Shown piece by piece: positions 1 through 7,273 of a stretch of DNA of 64,000 bases (positions are counted from its first letter, which is position 1; each line of letters starts with the position of its first letter). The notes under the pieces are model-generated. The model worked only from the letters and a program-made list of their open reading frames with translations. It was not told the origin of the DNA and ran no database searches. This DNA is from an uncultured Alistipes sp. (GTDB lineage: Bacteria; Bacteroidota; Bacteroidia; Bacteroidales; Rikenellaceae). The position numbers and the translations under genes were made by a program. The stretch lies in assembly GCA_905213895.1 (NCBI GenBank), contig CAJMKE010000002.1:108917-172916 (forward strand), read 5' to 3'.

Positions 1-629
1 ATGTATGCGATGAGGTTGTCGGCGAGGTTCATGCCTGCGATGTGCGGCGCACCTCCGACGAACGACGCCTGCTCTACGTTCCACTCGTAGTATGCCTCCA
101 CGACAACGTCGATAGGGTTCTCGCTGCGTACCGGCGGCACGATGCGGTCTACCGAGCAGTCGGGGAATCCGACCCATTTCTCGCAGTAAGCCTTGTCCTC
201 GCCTTCGAGGTTGCCGAGTACATGCTCTTTCAGTTGCGACGAGGCGCGCACGGCGTTCTCGCATGCGATGATGTTGAGCGGCTTTTCGATGCCTGCCTTG
301 CGGCGTGCGGCGATGCCCTTGGCTATTGCCGGTGCGATGCGCGGCAGAATCACCACTCCGACAGCCGTCGTGATGAGTTCGGTCTGTCCGTCGGCGATTT
401 CCGCGATGACGGCATCCGTCGTCGAGTTCACGCCCGAGATGTTCGTAATCTTCTGCTCCACGCACTCCACGTCCATGATGTGTACCGTGTAGCACTTGTC
501 TTCGTTGATTTTGTCGATTACAGTCTGATTCACGTCTGCGAAAACGACATGATATCCGGCTTGTTCGAGTACGGCGCCGATGAATCCGCGTCCGATGTTA
601 CCCGCTCCGAATTGAATTGCTTTTTTCAT
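1..629 (-). CDS. mtlD: Mannitol-1-phosphate 5-dehydrogenase (C-terminus cut by window edge)
   Basis: The minus strand read from 629 gives MKKAIQFGAGNIGRGFIG, a Rossmann glycine-rich NAD-binding start, followed by FADVNQTVIDKIN, a VTTAVGxxILPRIAPAIA-like stretch and a LNIIACENxVR-like stretch. These are hallmarks of the MtlD family, which interconverts mannitol 1-phosphate and fructose 6-phosphate with NAD in the cytoplasm. About 209 codons are visible of a family length near 380, so the gene continues beyond base 1. The ATG at 627-629 is the first Met before the Rossmann fold. It is divergent from the AraC-type gene at 830, which could regulate it; that link is inference from position only. 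Confidence 0.9.
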   Translation of the reverse strand, partial: MKKAIQFGAGNIGRGFIGAVLEQAGYHVVFADVNQTVIDKINEDKCYTVHIMDVECVEQKITNISGVNSTTDAVIAEIADGQTELITTAVGVVILPRIAPAIAKGIAARRKAGIEKPLNIIACENAVRASSQLKEHVLGNLEGEDKAYCEKWVGFPDCSVDRIVPPVRSENPIDVVVEAYYEWNVEQASFVGGAPHIAGMNLADNLIAY

Positions 630-666
630 TTTATATAGGTGTGTATTTGGTGTTAAATATTGTTCC

Positions 667-689
667 CGTTTGCGGCTTATCCGCAAACG
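667..689 (-). promoter_or_regulatory. Perfect 9-bp stem-loop in the mtlD leader
   Basis: CGTTTGCGG (667-675) and CCGCAAACG (681-689) pair perfectly around a 5-nt loop. The hairpin lies between the -7 box at 723-730 and the mtlD start, so it would be in the 5' UTR. Its function is unknown; no T-tract follows. Confidence 0.4.
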
Positions 690-722
690 ATTTGCGAAAA
701 TACTCAAAATTTACGGATTAAC

Positions 723-730
723 CAAAGATA
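723..730 (-). promoter_or_regulatory. Bacteroidetes -7 box for mtlD
   Basis: Minus strand TATCTTTG fits TAnnTTTG. No TTG stands at the -33 spacing, so support is partial. Confidence 0.35.
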
Positions 731-765
731 TTCCCGTTTTCTGCACCCTCCTCCCCGAAAAACTC

Positions 766-806
766 CCTAAGGACTTTAAAGACCTTAAAGTCTTTAAGGA
801 CTTTTC
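766..806. repeat. T9 array (TTAARGWCY units)
   Basis: About four 9-bp-phased cores (CTAA then three TTAA) in the divergent mtlD/araC gap. It overlaps the expected -33 region of the araC promoter. Confidence 0.8.
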
Positions 807-818
807 TTTTTTTTGTTT

Positions 819-826
819 ATCTTTGC
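819..826 (+). promoter_or_regulatory. -7 box for the AraC-type gene
   Basis: TATCTTTG ends only 3 nt before the ATG at 830, so an mRNA from here would be almost leaderless. No -33 TTG; the T9 array sits there instead. Confidence 0.4.
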
Positions 827-829
827 TTT

Positions 830-1726
830 ATGATTTCTCCCGATGCATCCTGCGAGAGCGTCTATACGACGGTTGCCGCCCACGACGAGCGGTGGGGTAT
901 GGTGTGTACCACCGTCGGATTCCAAAGTGTTCCTCCGCGGCATCCCTATCCCGTTTCGCAGCATCCGTCGGTTTACGGCACTGTCAAGAGCGGTCGCACG
1001 CTCGACGAATACCAGTTGGTCTATATCGTCGAGGGAGAAGGCACTTTCCGTTCGGCATCCTGCCCTCCGACGCGCGTTTCGGGCGGAACGGTAATCCTGC
1101 TCTTTCCCGACGAGTGGCACTCCTATTCGCCCGACCCCGATACGGGGTGGCGCGAATGGTGGGTCGGATTCCGCGGTGCCGATATGGACAACAGGGTGTC
1201 TGCCGGCTTTTTCGACCGCCGCACCCCGCTGCTGCATATCGGTTACAGCCTCGGCATCGAGGAGTGCTACAACGAGATTTTCCGCAGTGCGAAAGCCGAG
1301 CGCAGCGGTTTCCAGCAACTGGTTTCGGGTATCGTGATTCACATGCTCGGCTCGATGCTTTTCAAGCACGGCAACTGCCTGCTCGACGACAAGCCGATGA
1401 CTGAAATCATCGACCGCGCCCGCGAAATGATGCGCTGCGGCATCGACGAGAACGTCTCTCCCGAGGAGATAGCCCGCCGGCTGAATGTCGGCTACACGAC
1501 GTTCCGCCGTGCGTTCAAACAGTATGTAGGCATCCCGCCCGCCCAGTACCAGATACAGTTGCGCTTCAACAAGGCCAAGGATTTGCTTGAAAACAGTTCG
1601 ATGTCGATTAAGGAGATTGCCTACGCCCTGAATTTCGACGGATTGAGCCGCTTTTCGGCATTTTTCCGCCAGCGTTCTGGCAAGTCGCCGTCGGAGTACC
1701 GCGCCCGCCGCATCCGCCGCGACTGA
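830..1726 (+). CDS. AraC family transcriptional regulator
   Basis: 298 residues. The N-terminal half (about 1-165) is an AraC-type cupin sensor domain with the QLVYIVEGEGTF strand and the VILLFPDEWHSY strand. The C-terminal part (about 190-298) holds two helix-turn-helix units, with PEEIARRLNVGYTTFRRAF and IKEIAYALNFDGLSRFSAFF, ending in the usual GKSPSEYR. Such proteins are sugar-responsive activators that bind DNA as dimers. The ligand cannot be read from sequence. It is divergent from mtlD, so a polyol or sugar-phosphate role is possible. The first ATG (830) is very close to the -7 box; Met24 (899) would truncate the sensor domain and is less likely. Confidence 0.9.
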   Translation: MISPDASCESVYTTVAAHDERWGMVCTTVGFQSVPPRHPYPVSQHPSVYGTVKSGRTLDEYQLVYIVEGEGTFRSASCPPTRVSGGTVILLFPDEWHSYSPDPDTGWREWWVGFRGADMDNRVSAGFFDRRTPLLHIGYSLGIEECYNEIFRSAKAERSGFQQLVSGIVIHMLGSMLFKHGNCLLDDKPMTEIIDRAREMMRCGIDENVSPEEIARRLNVGYTTFRRAFKQYVGIPPAQYQIQLRFNKAKDLLENSSMSIKEIAYALNFDGLSRFSAFFRQRSGKSPSEYRARRIRRD

Positions 1727-1748
1727 CAGAATGTCATAGTCGCTGTCT

Positions 1749-1781
1749 CCTTAAAGACTTTAACGACCTTAAAGTCCCTAA
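1749..1781. repeat. T9 array
   Basis: Four phased cores, in the tandem gap between the AraC-type gene and htrA. I see nothing else clear in 1727-1984 apart from AT-rich leader sequence. Confidence 0.75.
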
Positions 1782-1984
1782 TGATTGTGGTTGTTTCCCT
1801 CTTTGGAACGGAATTTGCTATATCTCGGATGTTTCGCGGTATCGGCAGCTTTTGTCGTATCGCGATAAAATAAAACGGATGTGCAACACGTTATCTTAAC
1901 CGAAATAGTAAAAACCGTATTTTGCCTATGGGGTATTTGGACTCTTTTTGTGTATATGAATTTTAATTTAATGCTTTGAAAACT

Positions 1985-3481
1985 ATGAAAAAGAGTGCAT
2001 TTTTGTTTGCAGGGGTATGCGCGGCATCGGCTCTCGTCGGCGCGGGCGTATCCGCATACGTGGTTGCCGACCGCCTCGGCTCGTCCGAAGCGTCGGTGGA
2101 ATATGTCGAACCTGCTGCCGTGCAATCGCCGTCGGTCGGCTCCCATTTTACGTCATATACTCCGGAGTCGTATCCCGACCTGACATACGCGGCGGAGAAC
2201 GCCGTGAAAGCGGTCGTCAATATCGAATCGATTCAGGAGGTCGAGGTCGGCGGCAGCCGGCGCGGTTTCGACCCGTTCTTCGAGTTCTTCGGTTTCCCGC
2301 AGGGCTACGGCGAGCAGGGCGCGCCGCAGAAGCGCGAACAGCGTTCGGGCGGTTCGGGAGTGATTCTCTCCGAGGACGGCTATATCGTAACCAACAACCA
2401 TGTCGTCGAGAACGCATCCAAACTGCGTGTGAAACTCAACGACGGTCGCACGTTCGATGCCAAAATCATCGGTCGCGACCCCGCAACCGACGTGGCGTTG
2501 ATTAAGGTCGAGGCAGAGAATCTGCCTACGCTGCCTTTCGGCAGTTCCGACGCGCTGCGTCTCGGCGAGTGGGTGCTTGCCATCGGCTCTCCGTTCGACC
2601 TGCAATCGACCATCACGGCTGGTATCGTCAGTGCCAAGGCGCGCAGGCTCGATGTCATTCCGAGCGAATTCCGCATCGAATCGTTCATCCAGACCGACGC
2701 GGCTGTGAACCCCGGCAACTCGGGCGGCGCACTGGTCAATACCCGCGGCGAACTCGTCGGCATCAATACCGTAATCAAGTCCTCTACCGGCAGTTATATC
2801 GGCTACTCGTTCGCCGTTCCGGAGAGCATCGTGCGCAAGGTAGTCATGGATTTGAAGGAGTACGGCGTTGTCCAGCGCGCATTGCTCGGCATTACCTACC
2901 GCTATATCGACCAGGATTTCATCGACCAGATGGGCGACGAAACGGGTATCAAGACTGTCGGCGGAGCCTACGTGGCATCGGTCGTCGAGGGCGGTGCGGC
3001 TTCCGAAGCGGGCATCCGCAAGGGCGATATAATTACCGACATCGACGGCACTCCGATAGATTCGTCTACGGCTCTTACCGAGCAAATCGGCAAGCACCGA
3101 CCGAACGACAAGATAAAAATATCCGTAAAAAGAGGCGATTCGGTGAAACATTTCGACGTCGTTTTGCGTAATAAAGCCGGTAAAACCGAATTGCTCACCA
3201 AAGAGGACGTCGATGTCGTCGAGGTTCTCGGCGGCAGACTCGTCGATGCGGGCGCGAAACTGTGCAAGCAACTCGATATCCGCGGCGGAGTGCAGGTCGC
3301 AGGTATCAAGCGCGGCGGACTGCTCGACAGAGCGCGCGTGAGGGAGGGTTTCGTCATCACCCACATCAACGACAGGGCGGTTCATTCGGTTTCGGACCTC
3401 AATTCCATGACCGACAAGATACGTTCGATTGACGGCGTGTACCCGAACGGACGTGCGGCAAGTTACGTCATGGTCGAGTAG
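1985..3481 (+). CDS. degP: HtrA/DegP-family periplasmic serine protease with two PDZ domains
   Basis: 498 residues from the ATG at 1985; the frame also opens at a TTG (1976), which I reject because ATG gives a clean signal sequence (MKKSAFLFAGVCAASALVG). The trypsin-like domain carries the triad: His139 in TNNHVV, Asp169 in ATDVALIK and Ser246 in GNSGGAL. PDZ1 follows (about 285-385), with ASEAGIRKGDIITDIDG, and a shorter PDZ2 forms the C-terminus. The family degrades or refolds misfolded envelope proteins. It lies 35 bp upstream of rpoD in the same direction, so co-transcription is possible. Confidence 0.95.
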   Translation: MKKSAFLFAGVCAASALVGAGVSAYVVADRLGSSEASVEYVEPAAVQSPSVGSHFTSYTPESYPDLTYAAENAVKAVVNIESIQEVEVGGSRRGFDPFFEFFGFPQGYGEQGAPQKREQRSGGSGVILSEDGYIVTNNHVVENASKLRVKLNDGRTFDAKIIGRDPATDVALIKVEAENLPTLPFGSSDALRLGEWVLAIGSPFDLQSTITAGIVSAKARRLDVIPSEFRIESFIQTDAAVNPGNSGGALVNTRGELVGINTVIKSSTGSYIGYSFAVPESIVRKVVMDLKEYGVVQRALLGITYRYIDQDFIDQMGDETGIKTVGGAYVASVVEGGAASEAGIRKGDIITDIDGTPIDSSTALTEQIGKHRPNDKIKISVKRGDSVKHFDVVLRNKAGKTELLTKEDVDVVEVLGGRLVDAGAKLCKQLDIRGGVQVAGIKRGGLLDRARVREGFVITHINDRAVHSVSDLNSMTDKIRSIDGVYPNGRAASYVMVE

Positions 3482-3516
3482 CCGGCTGTGTTTAAGGAAA
3501 AATTATATAATATAAG

Positions 3517-4377
3517 ATGCGTCAGTTAAAAATCACCAAATCCATTACCAACCGCGAGAGCGCGTCGTTGGACAAGTACTTGCAGGAGATTGGTAAGGAG
3601 GAACTCATCACCGTCGAGGAGGAGGTAGAACTCGCCCAGCGAATCCGCAAGGGCGACCAGGAGGCTTTGGAGAAACTTACGAAAGCCAACCTCCGCTTCG
3701 TGGTATCCGTTGCCAAGCAGTATCAGAACCAGGGGTTGAGCCTGCCCGACCTTATCAACGAGGGTAACCTCGGTCTTATCAAGGCGGCAGAGAAGTTCGA
3801 CGAAACGCGAGGTTTCAAGTTCATCTCCTACGCCGTATGGTGGATTCGCCAGTCGATTCTGCAAGCGTTGGCGGAGCAGTCGCGTATCGTGCGTCTGCCG
3901 CTCAACCAGGTAGGTTCGCTCAACAAGATAAACAAGGCTTTCGCCCGCTTCGAGCAGGAACACGAGCGTACTCCGTCGCCGGAGGAACTGGCGAACGAAC
4001 TCGAACTGCCGAAGGAGAAGGTTACCGATACGCTGCGTGTTGCGGGTCGCCATATCTCGGTGGATGCCCCGTTCGCCGACGGCGAGGACAACTCGCTGCT
4101 CGACGTGCTGGTGAACCCCGATTCGCCGAATGCCGACCGCGGACTGATAAACGAGTCGCTTTCGACCGAAATCGACCGTGCGCTCGAAACGCTTACCGAG
4201 CGTGAGCGCGACATCATCCGCTATTTCTTCGGTATCGGCTGTTCGGAGATGACGCTCGAAGAGATAGGCGAGAAGTTCGACCTCACGCGCGAGCGTGTCC
4301 GCCAGATTAAGGAGAAGGCAATCCGCCGCCTGCGCCATTCGTCGCGCAGCAAACTGCTGAAATCCTACCTCGGATAG
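3517..4377 (+). CDS. rpoD: Primary RNA polymerase sigma factor (sigma-70/RpoD)
   Basis: 286 residues, the short form typical of the Bacteroidetes housekeeping sigma, lacking the long region 1.1 and non-conserved domain of E. coli RpoD. Region 1.2 is SLDKYLQEIG. Region 2 contains NLRFVVSVAKQY and FISYAVWWIRQSI. Region 3 follows, and region 4 has the helix-turn-helix TLEEIGEKFDLTRERVRQIK. It directs core polymerase to the TAnnTTTG/TTG promoters seen throughout this window. A strong terminator follows at 4401. Confidence 0.97.
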   Translation: MRQLKITKSITNRESASLDKYLQEIGKEELITVEEEVELAQRIRKGDQEALEKLTKANLRFVVSVAKQYQNQGLSLPDLINEGNLGLIKAAEKFDETRGFKFISYAVWWIRQSILQALAEQSRIVRLPLNQVGSLNKINKAFARFEQEHERTPSPEELANELELPKEKVTDTLRVAGRHISVDAPFADGEDNSLLDVLVNPDSPNADRGLINESLSTEIDRALETLTERERDIIRYFFGIGCSEMTLEEIGEKFDLTRERVRQIKEKAIRRLRHSSRSKLLKSYLG

Positions 4378-4400
4378 CGGTGAGGCTGCGGTATCCGTTA

Positions 4401-4439
4401 TGTCCGTTCTCTCTTGCAAGAGAGAACGGACATCTTTTT
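4401..4439 (+). terminator. Intrinsic terminator of rpoD
   Basis: A perfect 14-bp stem, TGTCCGTTCTCTCT pairing with AGAGAGAACGGACA around TGCA, is followed by a run of T (4434-4438). Confidence 0.9.
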
Positions 4440-4456
4440 GTTATTTATAGTTGTTA

Positions 4457-4489
4457 ACTTATATTACCTATATTACTTATTTTACCTAT
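4457..4489. repeat. A9 array (ATTACYTAT units)
   Basis: Three to four 9-bp units reading ATTACCTAT, ATTACTTAT, TTTACCTAT, between the rpoD terminator and the metK promoter. Confidence 0.65.
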
Positions 4490-4497
4490 CACCATTC

Positions 4498-4527
4498 TTG
4501 CAATTCCGAATAAAAGCATTACCTTTG
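4498..4527 (+). promoter_or_regulatory. metK promoter
   Basis: TTG at 4498-4500, 19 nt, then TACCTTTG at 4520-4527. This fits the Bacteroidetes -33/-7 pattern and puts the transcription start a few bases before the riboswitch. Confidence 0.75.
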
Positions 4528-4538
4528 CTCCCGCAAAT

Positions 4539-4590
4539 GTGGAAAGATTTGGACTGCTTGCAACCACAATAAAAAATCGCTAAACCAGCA
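4539..4590 (+). ncRNA. Candidate SAM-II (metA-type) riboswitch upstream of metK
   Basis: P1 is GUGG (4539-4542) with CCAC (4564-4567). The loop has AGAUUUGG then CUUGCAA. After P1 comes AAUAAAAAAUCGCUAAA, matching the conserved GAUUU, UUGCAA, AUAAA and GCUAAA elements of SAM-II as I remember them. A 4-bp pseudoknot could form between UGCU (4555-4558) and AGCA (4587-4590). Transcription would start just before P1. SAM-II binds S-adenosylmethionine and usually hides the ribosome site. Here the start codon is about 58 nt downstream, farther than usual, so the expression platform is unclear. Confidence 0.7.
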
Positions 4591-4648
4591 TTTTTATACA
4601 ACAGTCATATCCTTCCATATTTTAATCGTTAAATTAAACTATTAAAGT

Positions 4649-5896
4649 ATGGGATTTTTGTTTACATCGGAATCGGTGTCGGAAGGACACCCCGATAAAG
4701 TTTCAGACCAGATTTCGGATGCCATTCTCGACGAGTTCCTTCGTCGCGACCCGTCATCGAAAGTCGCTTGCGAAACGCTCTGCACGACGGGACTTGTGGT
4801 CGTCGCGGGCGAGGTGCGCTCCGACGCCTACGTCGACATTCAGCAGACCGCACGCCGCGTCATCGACCGTATCGGCTACAACCGCAGCGAGTTGCAGTTC
4901 GACGCCGCCTCATGCGGAATACTGTCGGCAATCCACGAACAGTCGTCCGACATCAATCAGGGTGTCGTGCGCAGCACCGAGGAGGAACAGGGTGCCGGCG
5001 ACCAGGGCATAATGTTCGGCTACGCCACCCGCGAGTCGCGCGAACTGATGCCTGCCACGCTGATTCTGTCGCATGTGATTTTGAAGGAACTGGCGGACAT
5101 CCGCCGCGAGGGCAGGGTGATGACCTACCTGCGTCCCGATGCCAAGAGCCAGGTTACCATCGAGTACGACGACGGGCGTCATCCGGTGCGCATGCATACT
5201 ATCGTGGTTTCGACCCAGCACGACGACTGCGTCGATGCCCCGCAAATCCGCGAGGACGTCCGCACCATCCTTATTCCGCGCGTCAAGGCTCGTCTGGAAC
5301 GCGCCAACGACCCTCTCGCCGCACTTATCGGCGACGACTATATCCTGCATGTCAATCCGACGGGCAAGTTCGTCATCGGCGGTCCTCACGGCGACACGGG
5401 ACTTACGGGTCGCAAAATTATCGTCGATACCTACGGCGGTCGCGGCGCACACGGCGGCGGTGCATTCTCGGGCAAGGATTCGTCGAAGGTAGACCGCTCG
5501 GCAGCATACGCGGCACGCCATATCGCGAAGAATATGGTTGCGGCAGGCGTCGCCGACGAGGTTCTGGTGCAGTTGAGTTACGCTATCGGCATCGCACAGC
5601 CGCTGTCGATTTACGTCGATACCTACGGTACGAACAAGTTGGGTATCAGCGAGGGTGAAATCGCCGAGCGCATCGGTCGCCTGTTCGACCTGCGTCCTGC
5701 GAGCATCGTCCGCCGCTTCGGACTGAAAAATCCGATTTTCGAGGCTACGGCATCCTACGGACACTTCGGCAACCGCCCTTATACGAAGGCTGTCAAGTTC
5801 ATAGAGAACGGACACGAGGTGGAACGCGAGGTTGAGTTCTTCGGCTGGGAGAAACTCGATGCCGTGGACGACATCCGCAAGGAGTTCGGGCTCTGA
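4649..5896 (+). CDS. metK: S-adenosylmethionine synthetase
   Basis: 415 residues. It makes S-adenosylmethionine from methionine and ATP in the cytoplasm. The family signatures are GHPDKVSDQISDAILD near the N-terminus, the GAGDQGIMFGYA hexapeptide region, and the GGGAFSGKDSSKVDRSAAY loop that binds phosphate and metal. All three structural repeats are present. It stands alone between terminators, with its own promoter and the candidate SAM-II element. Feedback of SAM on its own synthase is the expected logic. Confidence 0.97.
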   Translation: MGFLFTSESVSEGHPDKVSDQISDAILDEFLRRDPSSKVACETLCTTGLVVVAGEVRSDAYVDIQQTARRVIDRIGYNRSELQFDAASCGILSAIHEQSSDINQGVVRSTEEEQGAGDQGIMFGYATRESRELMPATLILSHVILKELADIRREGRVMTYLRPDAKSQVTIEYDDGRHPVRMHTIVVSTQHDDCVDAPQIREDVRTILIPRVKARLERANDPLAALIGDDYILHVNPTGKFVIGGPHGDTGLTGRKIIVDTYGGRGAHGGGAFSGKDSSKVDRSAAYAARHIAKNMVAAGVADEVLVQLSYAIGIAQPLSIYVDTYGTNKLGISEGEIAERIGRLFDLRPASIVRRFGLKNPIFEATASYGHFGNRPYTKAVKFIENGHEVEREVEFFGWEKLDAVDDIRKEFGL

Positions 5897-5920
5897 CCAT
5901 AGCGGCAGCGGTATGCTAAA

Positions 5921-5955
5921 ACAGCGTGGCTTCCCCGAAGCCACGCTGTTTCTTT
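5921..5955 (+). terminator. Intrinsic terminator of metK
   Basis: A perfect 13-bp stem (ACAGCGTGGCTTC, loop CCC, GAAGCCACGCTGT) is followed by TTCTTT. A T9 array begins directly after it. Confidence 0.85.
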
Positions 5956-6017
5956 AAGGACCTTAACGACCTTAAAGACTTTAAAGTCCCTAAGGACTTT
6001 AAGGACCCTAAGGTCTC
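5952..6017. repeat. T9 array
   Basis: Seven phased cores, one of the longest copies, in the convergent metK/rimM gap and touching the metK terminator. Confidence 0.85.
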
Positions 6018-6032
6018 TCATATAGTATCGCT

Positions 6033-6527
6033 CTACAACTCCAACAACCCATCCGGCAATACGAGTTTCATCGTCCGCCGGTCGAAGTCTATCGCCGCGA
6101 TGAACTCTTCGGCGGCGGGTACGAGATGCCGTTTGCCGCCAATCTCTATCTCGAACAGCGGGTTCGCGTCGTTGTCGTAAAAGTCGGTTACTTCGCCTTT
6201 GAGCCGCCCGACCGAAACGCGGAATCCTATCAGGTCGTCGAACGTGAATTCGTCCTCCTCCCCGTCATCGCCCGTCTCGATGAACAACTCCTTGCCGACG
6301 AGCATCTCCGCCCGCTTCGGCGTGTCGAAATCGGCGAATGCGACCGTTGCCCCTGCGGCTCCGCGCCGTGAGAACGAGTCGCAAAAAAGAGGAACAACCA
6401 GCGAGTCCACATACGTGAACAACGGTTGTTCCTCCCAGTCGAAGTCGTCGGGAAAATTCGTGTAGAGGTTTATGCCGACCTCGCCGCCTGCTCCGAAGAG
6501 TCTGCTTACACGTCCTACCGCCGACAT
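6033..6527 (-). CDS. rimM: 16S rRNA processing protein RimM
   Basis: 164 residues, close to the family norm. The N-terminal beta-barrel domain (VGRVSRLFGAGGEVGI, then a Lys-Arg-Ala-Glu segment before the LVGKELFI strand) is followed by a PRC-barrel domain with NPLFEIEIGGKRHLVPAAEEFI. RimM assists late maturation of the 30S head. It lies 12 bp after rpsP in the same operon, the common arrangement for these two genes. Confidence 0.92.
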   Translation of the reverse strand: MSAVGRVSRLFGAGGEVGINLYTNFPDDFDWEEQPLFTYVDSLVVPLFCDSFSRRGAAGATVAFADFDTPKRAEMLVGKELFIETGDDGEEDEFTFDDLIGFRVSVGRLKGEVTDFYDNDANPLFEIEIGGKRHLVPAAEEFIAAIDFDRRTMKLVLPDGLLEL

Positions 6528-6539
6528 TTCGTTCCGATG

Positions 6540-7085
6540 CTACTCTGCGGCAGGTGCTTCTGCTGCGTTCTCCTCGGTTTCGGCAGCAGCGGCAGCCTCT
6601 GCTGCGGCTTTCGCTTCTGCTTCGGCAGCGGCTTTCTTCTCGGCGACAGCCTTCGCGCGAGCCTCCTTGACGGCAGCCTCAGCGGTCAGACGAGCCTTCT
6701 CCTCGGCTTTCGCGTCGGTCGAAAGTTTGTTTACCTTGGCAGTGATTTTGCCCTCCTTTTCGCCGAGCCACTTGTTGAACTTCGCTTCCGCGTCGCTCTC
6801 CGAGAATGCGCCCTTGGCTACTCCGCCGAGCAGGTGTTTCTTGTACAACACGCCTTTGTACGAGAGAATCGCACGGGCGGTGTCGGTAGGTTGCGCGCCT
6901 TTCATTAACCAACTCAGAGCTTGCTCGAAGTTCAAGTCGATTGTAGCAGGATTCGTGTTAGGGTTGTAGGTACCCAGTTTCTCGATAAATTTACCATCAC
7001 GTGGCGCTCTGCTATCTGCAACGACGATGTGATAGAAAGCGTAAGCCTTCTTGCCATGTCGTGCCAAACGAATTTTAACAGCCAT
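6540..7085 (-). CDS. rpsP: 30S ribosomal protein S16 with long Ala/Glu/Lys-rich tail
   Basis: 181 residues. The first 80 or so are S16 (MAVKIRLARHGKKAYAFYHI, the LGTYNPNTNP segment, ALSWLMKGAQPTDTA). A linker follows, then a C-terminal tail from about residue 120 rich in Ala, Glu and Lys that should form a long charged helix. E. coli S16 is about 82 residues, so more than half of this protein is extension. Such tails are known in Bacteroidetes S16. It is the first gene of the rpsP-rimM pair. Confidence 0.95.
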   Translation of the reverse strand: MAVKIRLARHGKKAYAFYHIVVADSRAPRDGKFIEKLGTYNPNTNPATIDLNFEQALSWLMKGAQPTDTARAILSYKGVLYKKHLLGGVAKGAFSESDAEAKFNKWLGEKEGKITAKVNKLSTDAKAEEKARLTAEAAVKEARAKAVAEKKAAAEAEAKAAAEAAAAAETEENAAEAPAAE

Positions 7086-7146
7086 TTTGCTATAAAATTT
7101 TAATAAATGAATAATTAAACGCTAACCCACTTCGGATTAATCGGCA

Positions 7147-7154
7147 CAAAGATA
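7147..7154 (-). promoter_or_regulatory. -7 box for rpsP-rimM
   Basis: Minus strand TATCTTTG, about 60 bp upstream of rpsP. No clear -33 TTG. Confidence 0.45.
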
Positions 7155-7196
7155 GTGATTTTTCGCGATTCCCGAAACTTTCCGCCATATTTTTCT

Positions 7197-7260
7197 CCTT
7201 AACGACCTTAAAGTCCTTAAAGTCCTTAAAGTCTTTAAGGTCCCTACGGTCGTTAAAGTC
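7197..7260. repeat. T9 array
   Basis: About seven phased cores, including three consecutive TTAAAGTCC units, between the cysS stop and the rpsP promoter. Confidence 0.85.
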
Positions 7261-7273
7261 TCCGCCTTTCCCT

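Noticed and set aside
1920..1975. -7 box for htrA
   Set aside because: TATTTTG and TATTTGG occur, but neither fits TAnnTTTG, and no -33 TTG is in place.
1976..1984. TTG start for htrA
   Set aside because: The ATG at 1985 gives a normal signal sequence; the same reasoning rejects the TTG starts at 17145 and 60187.
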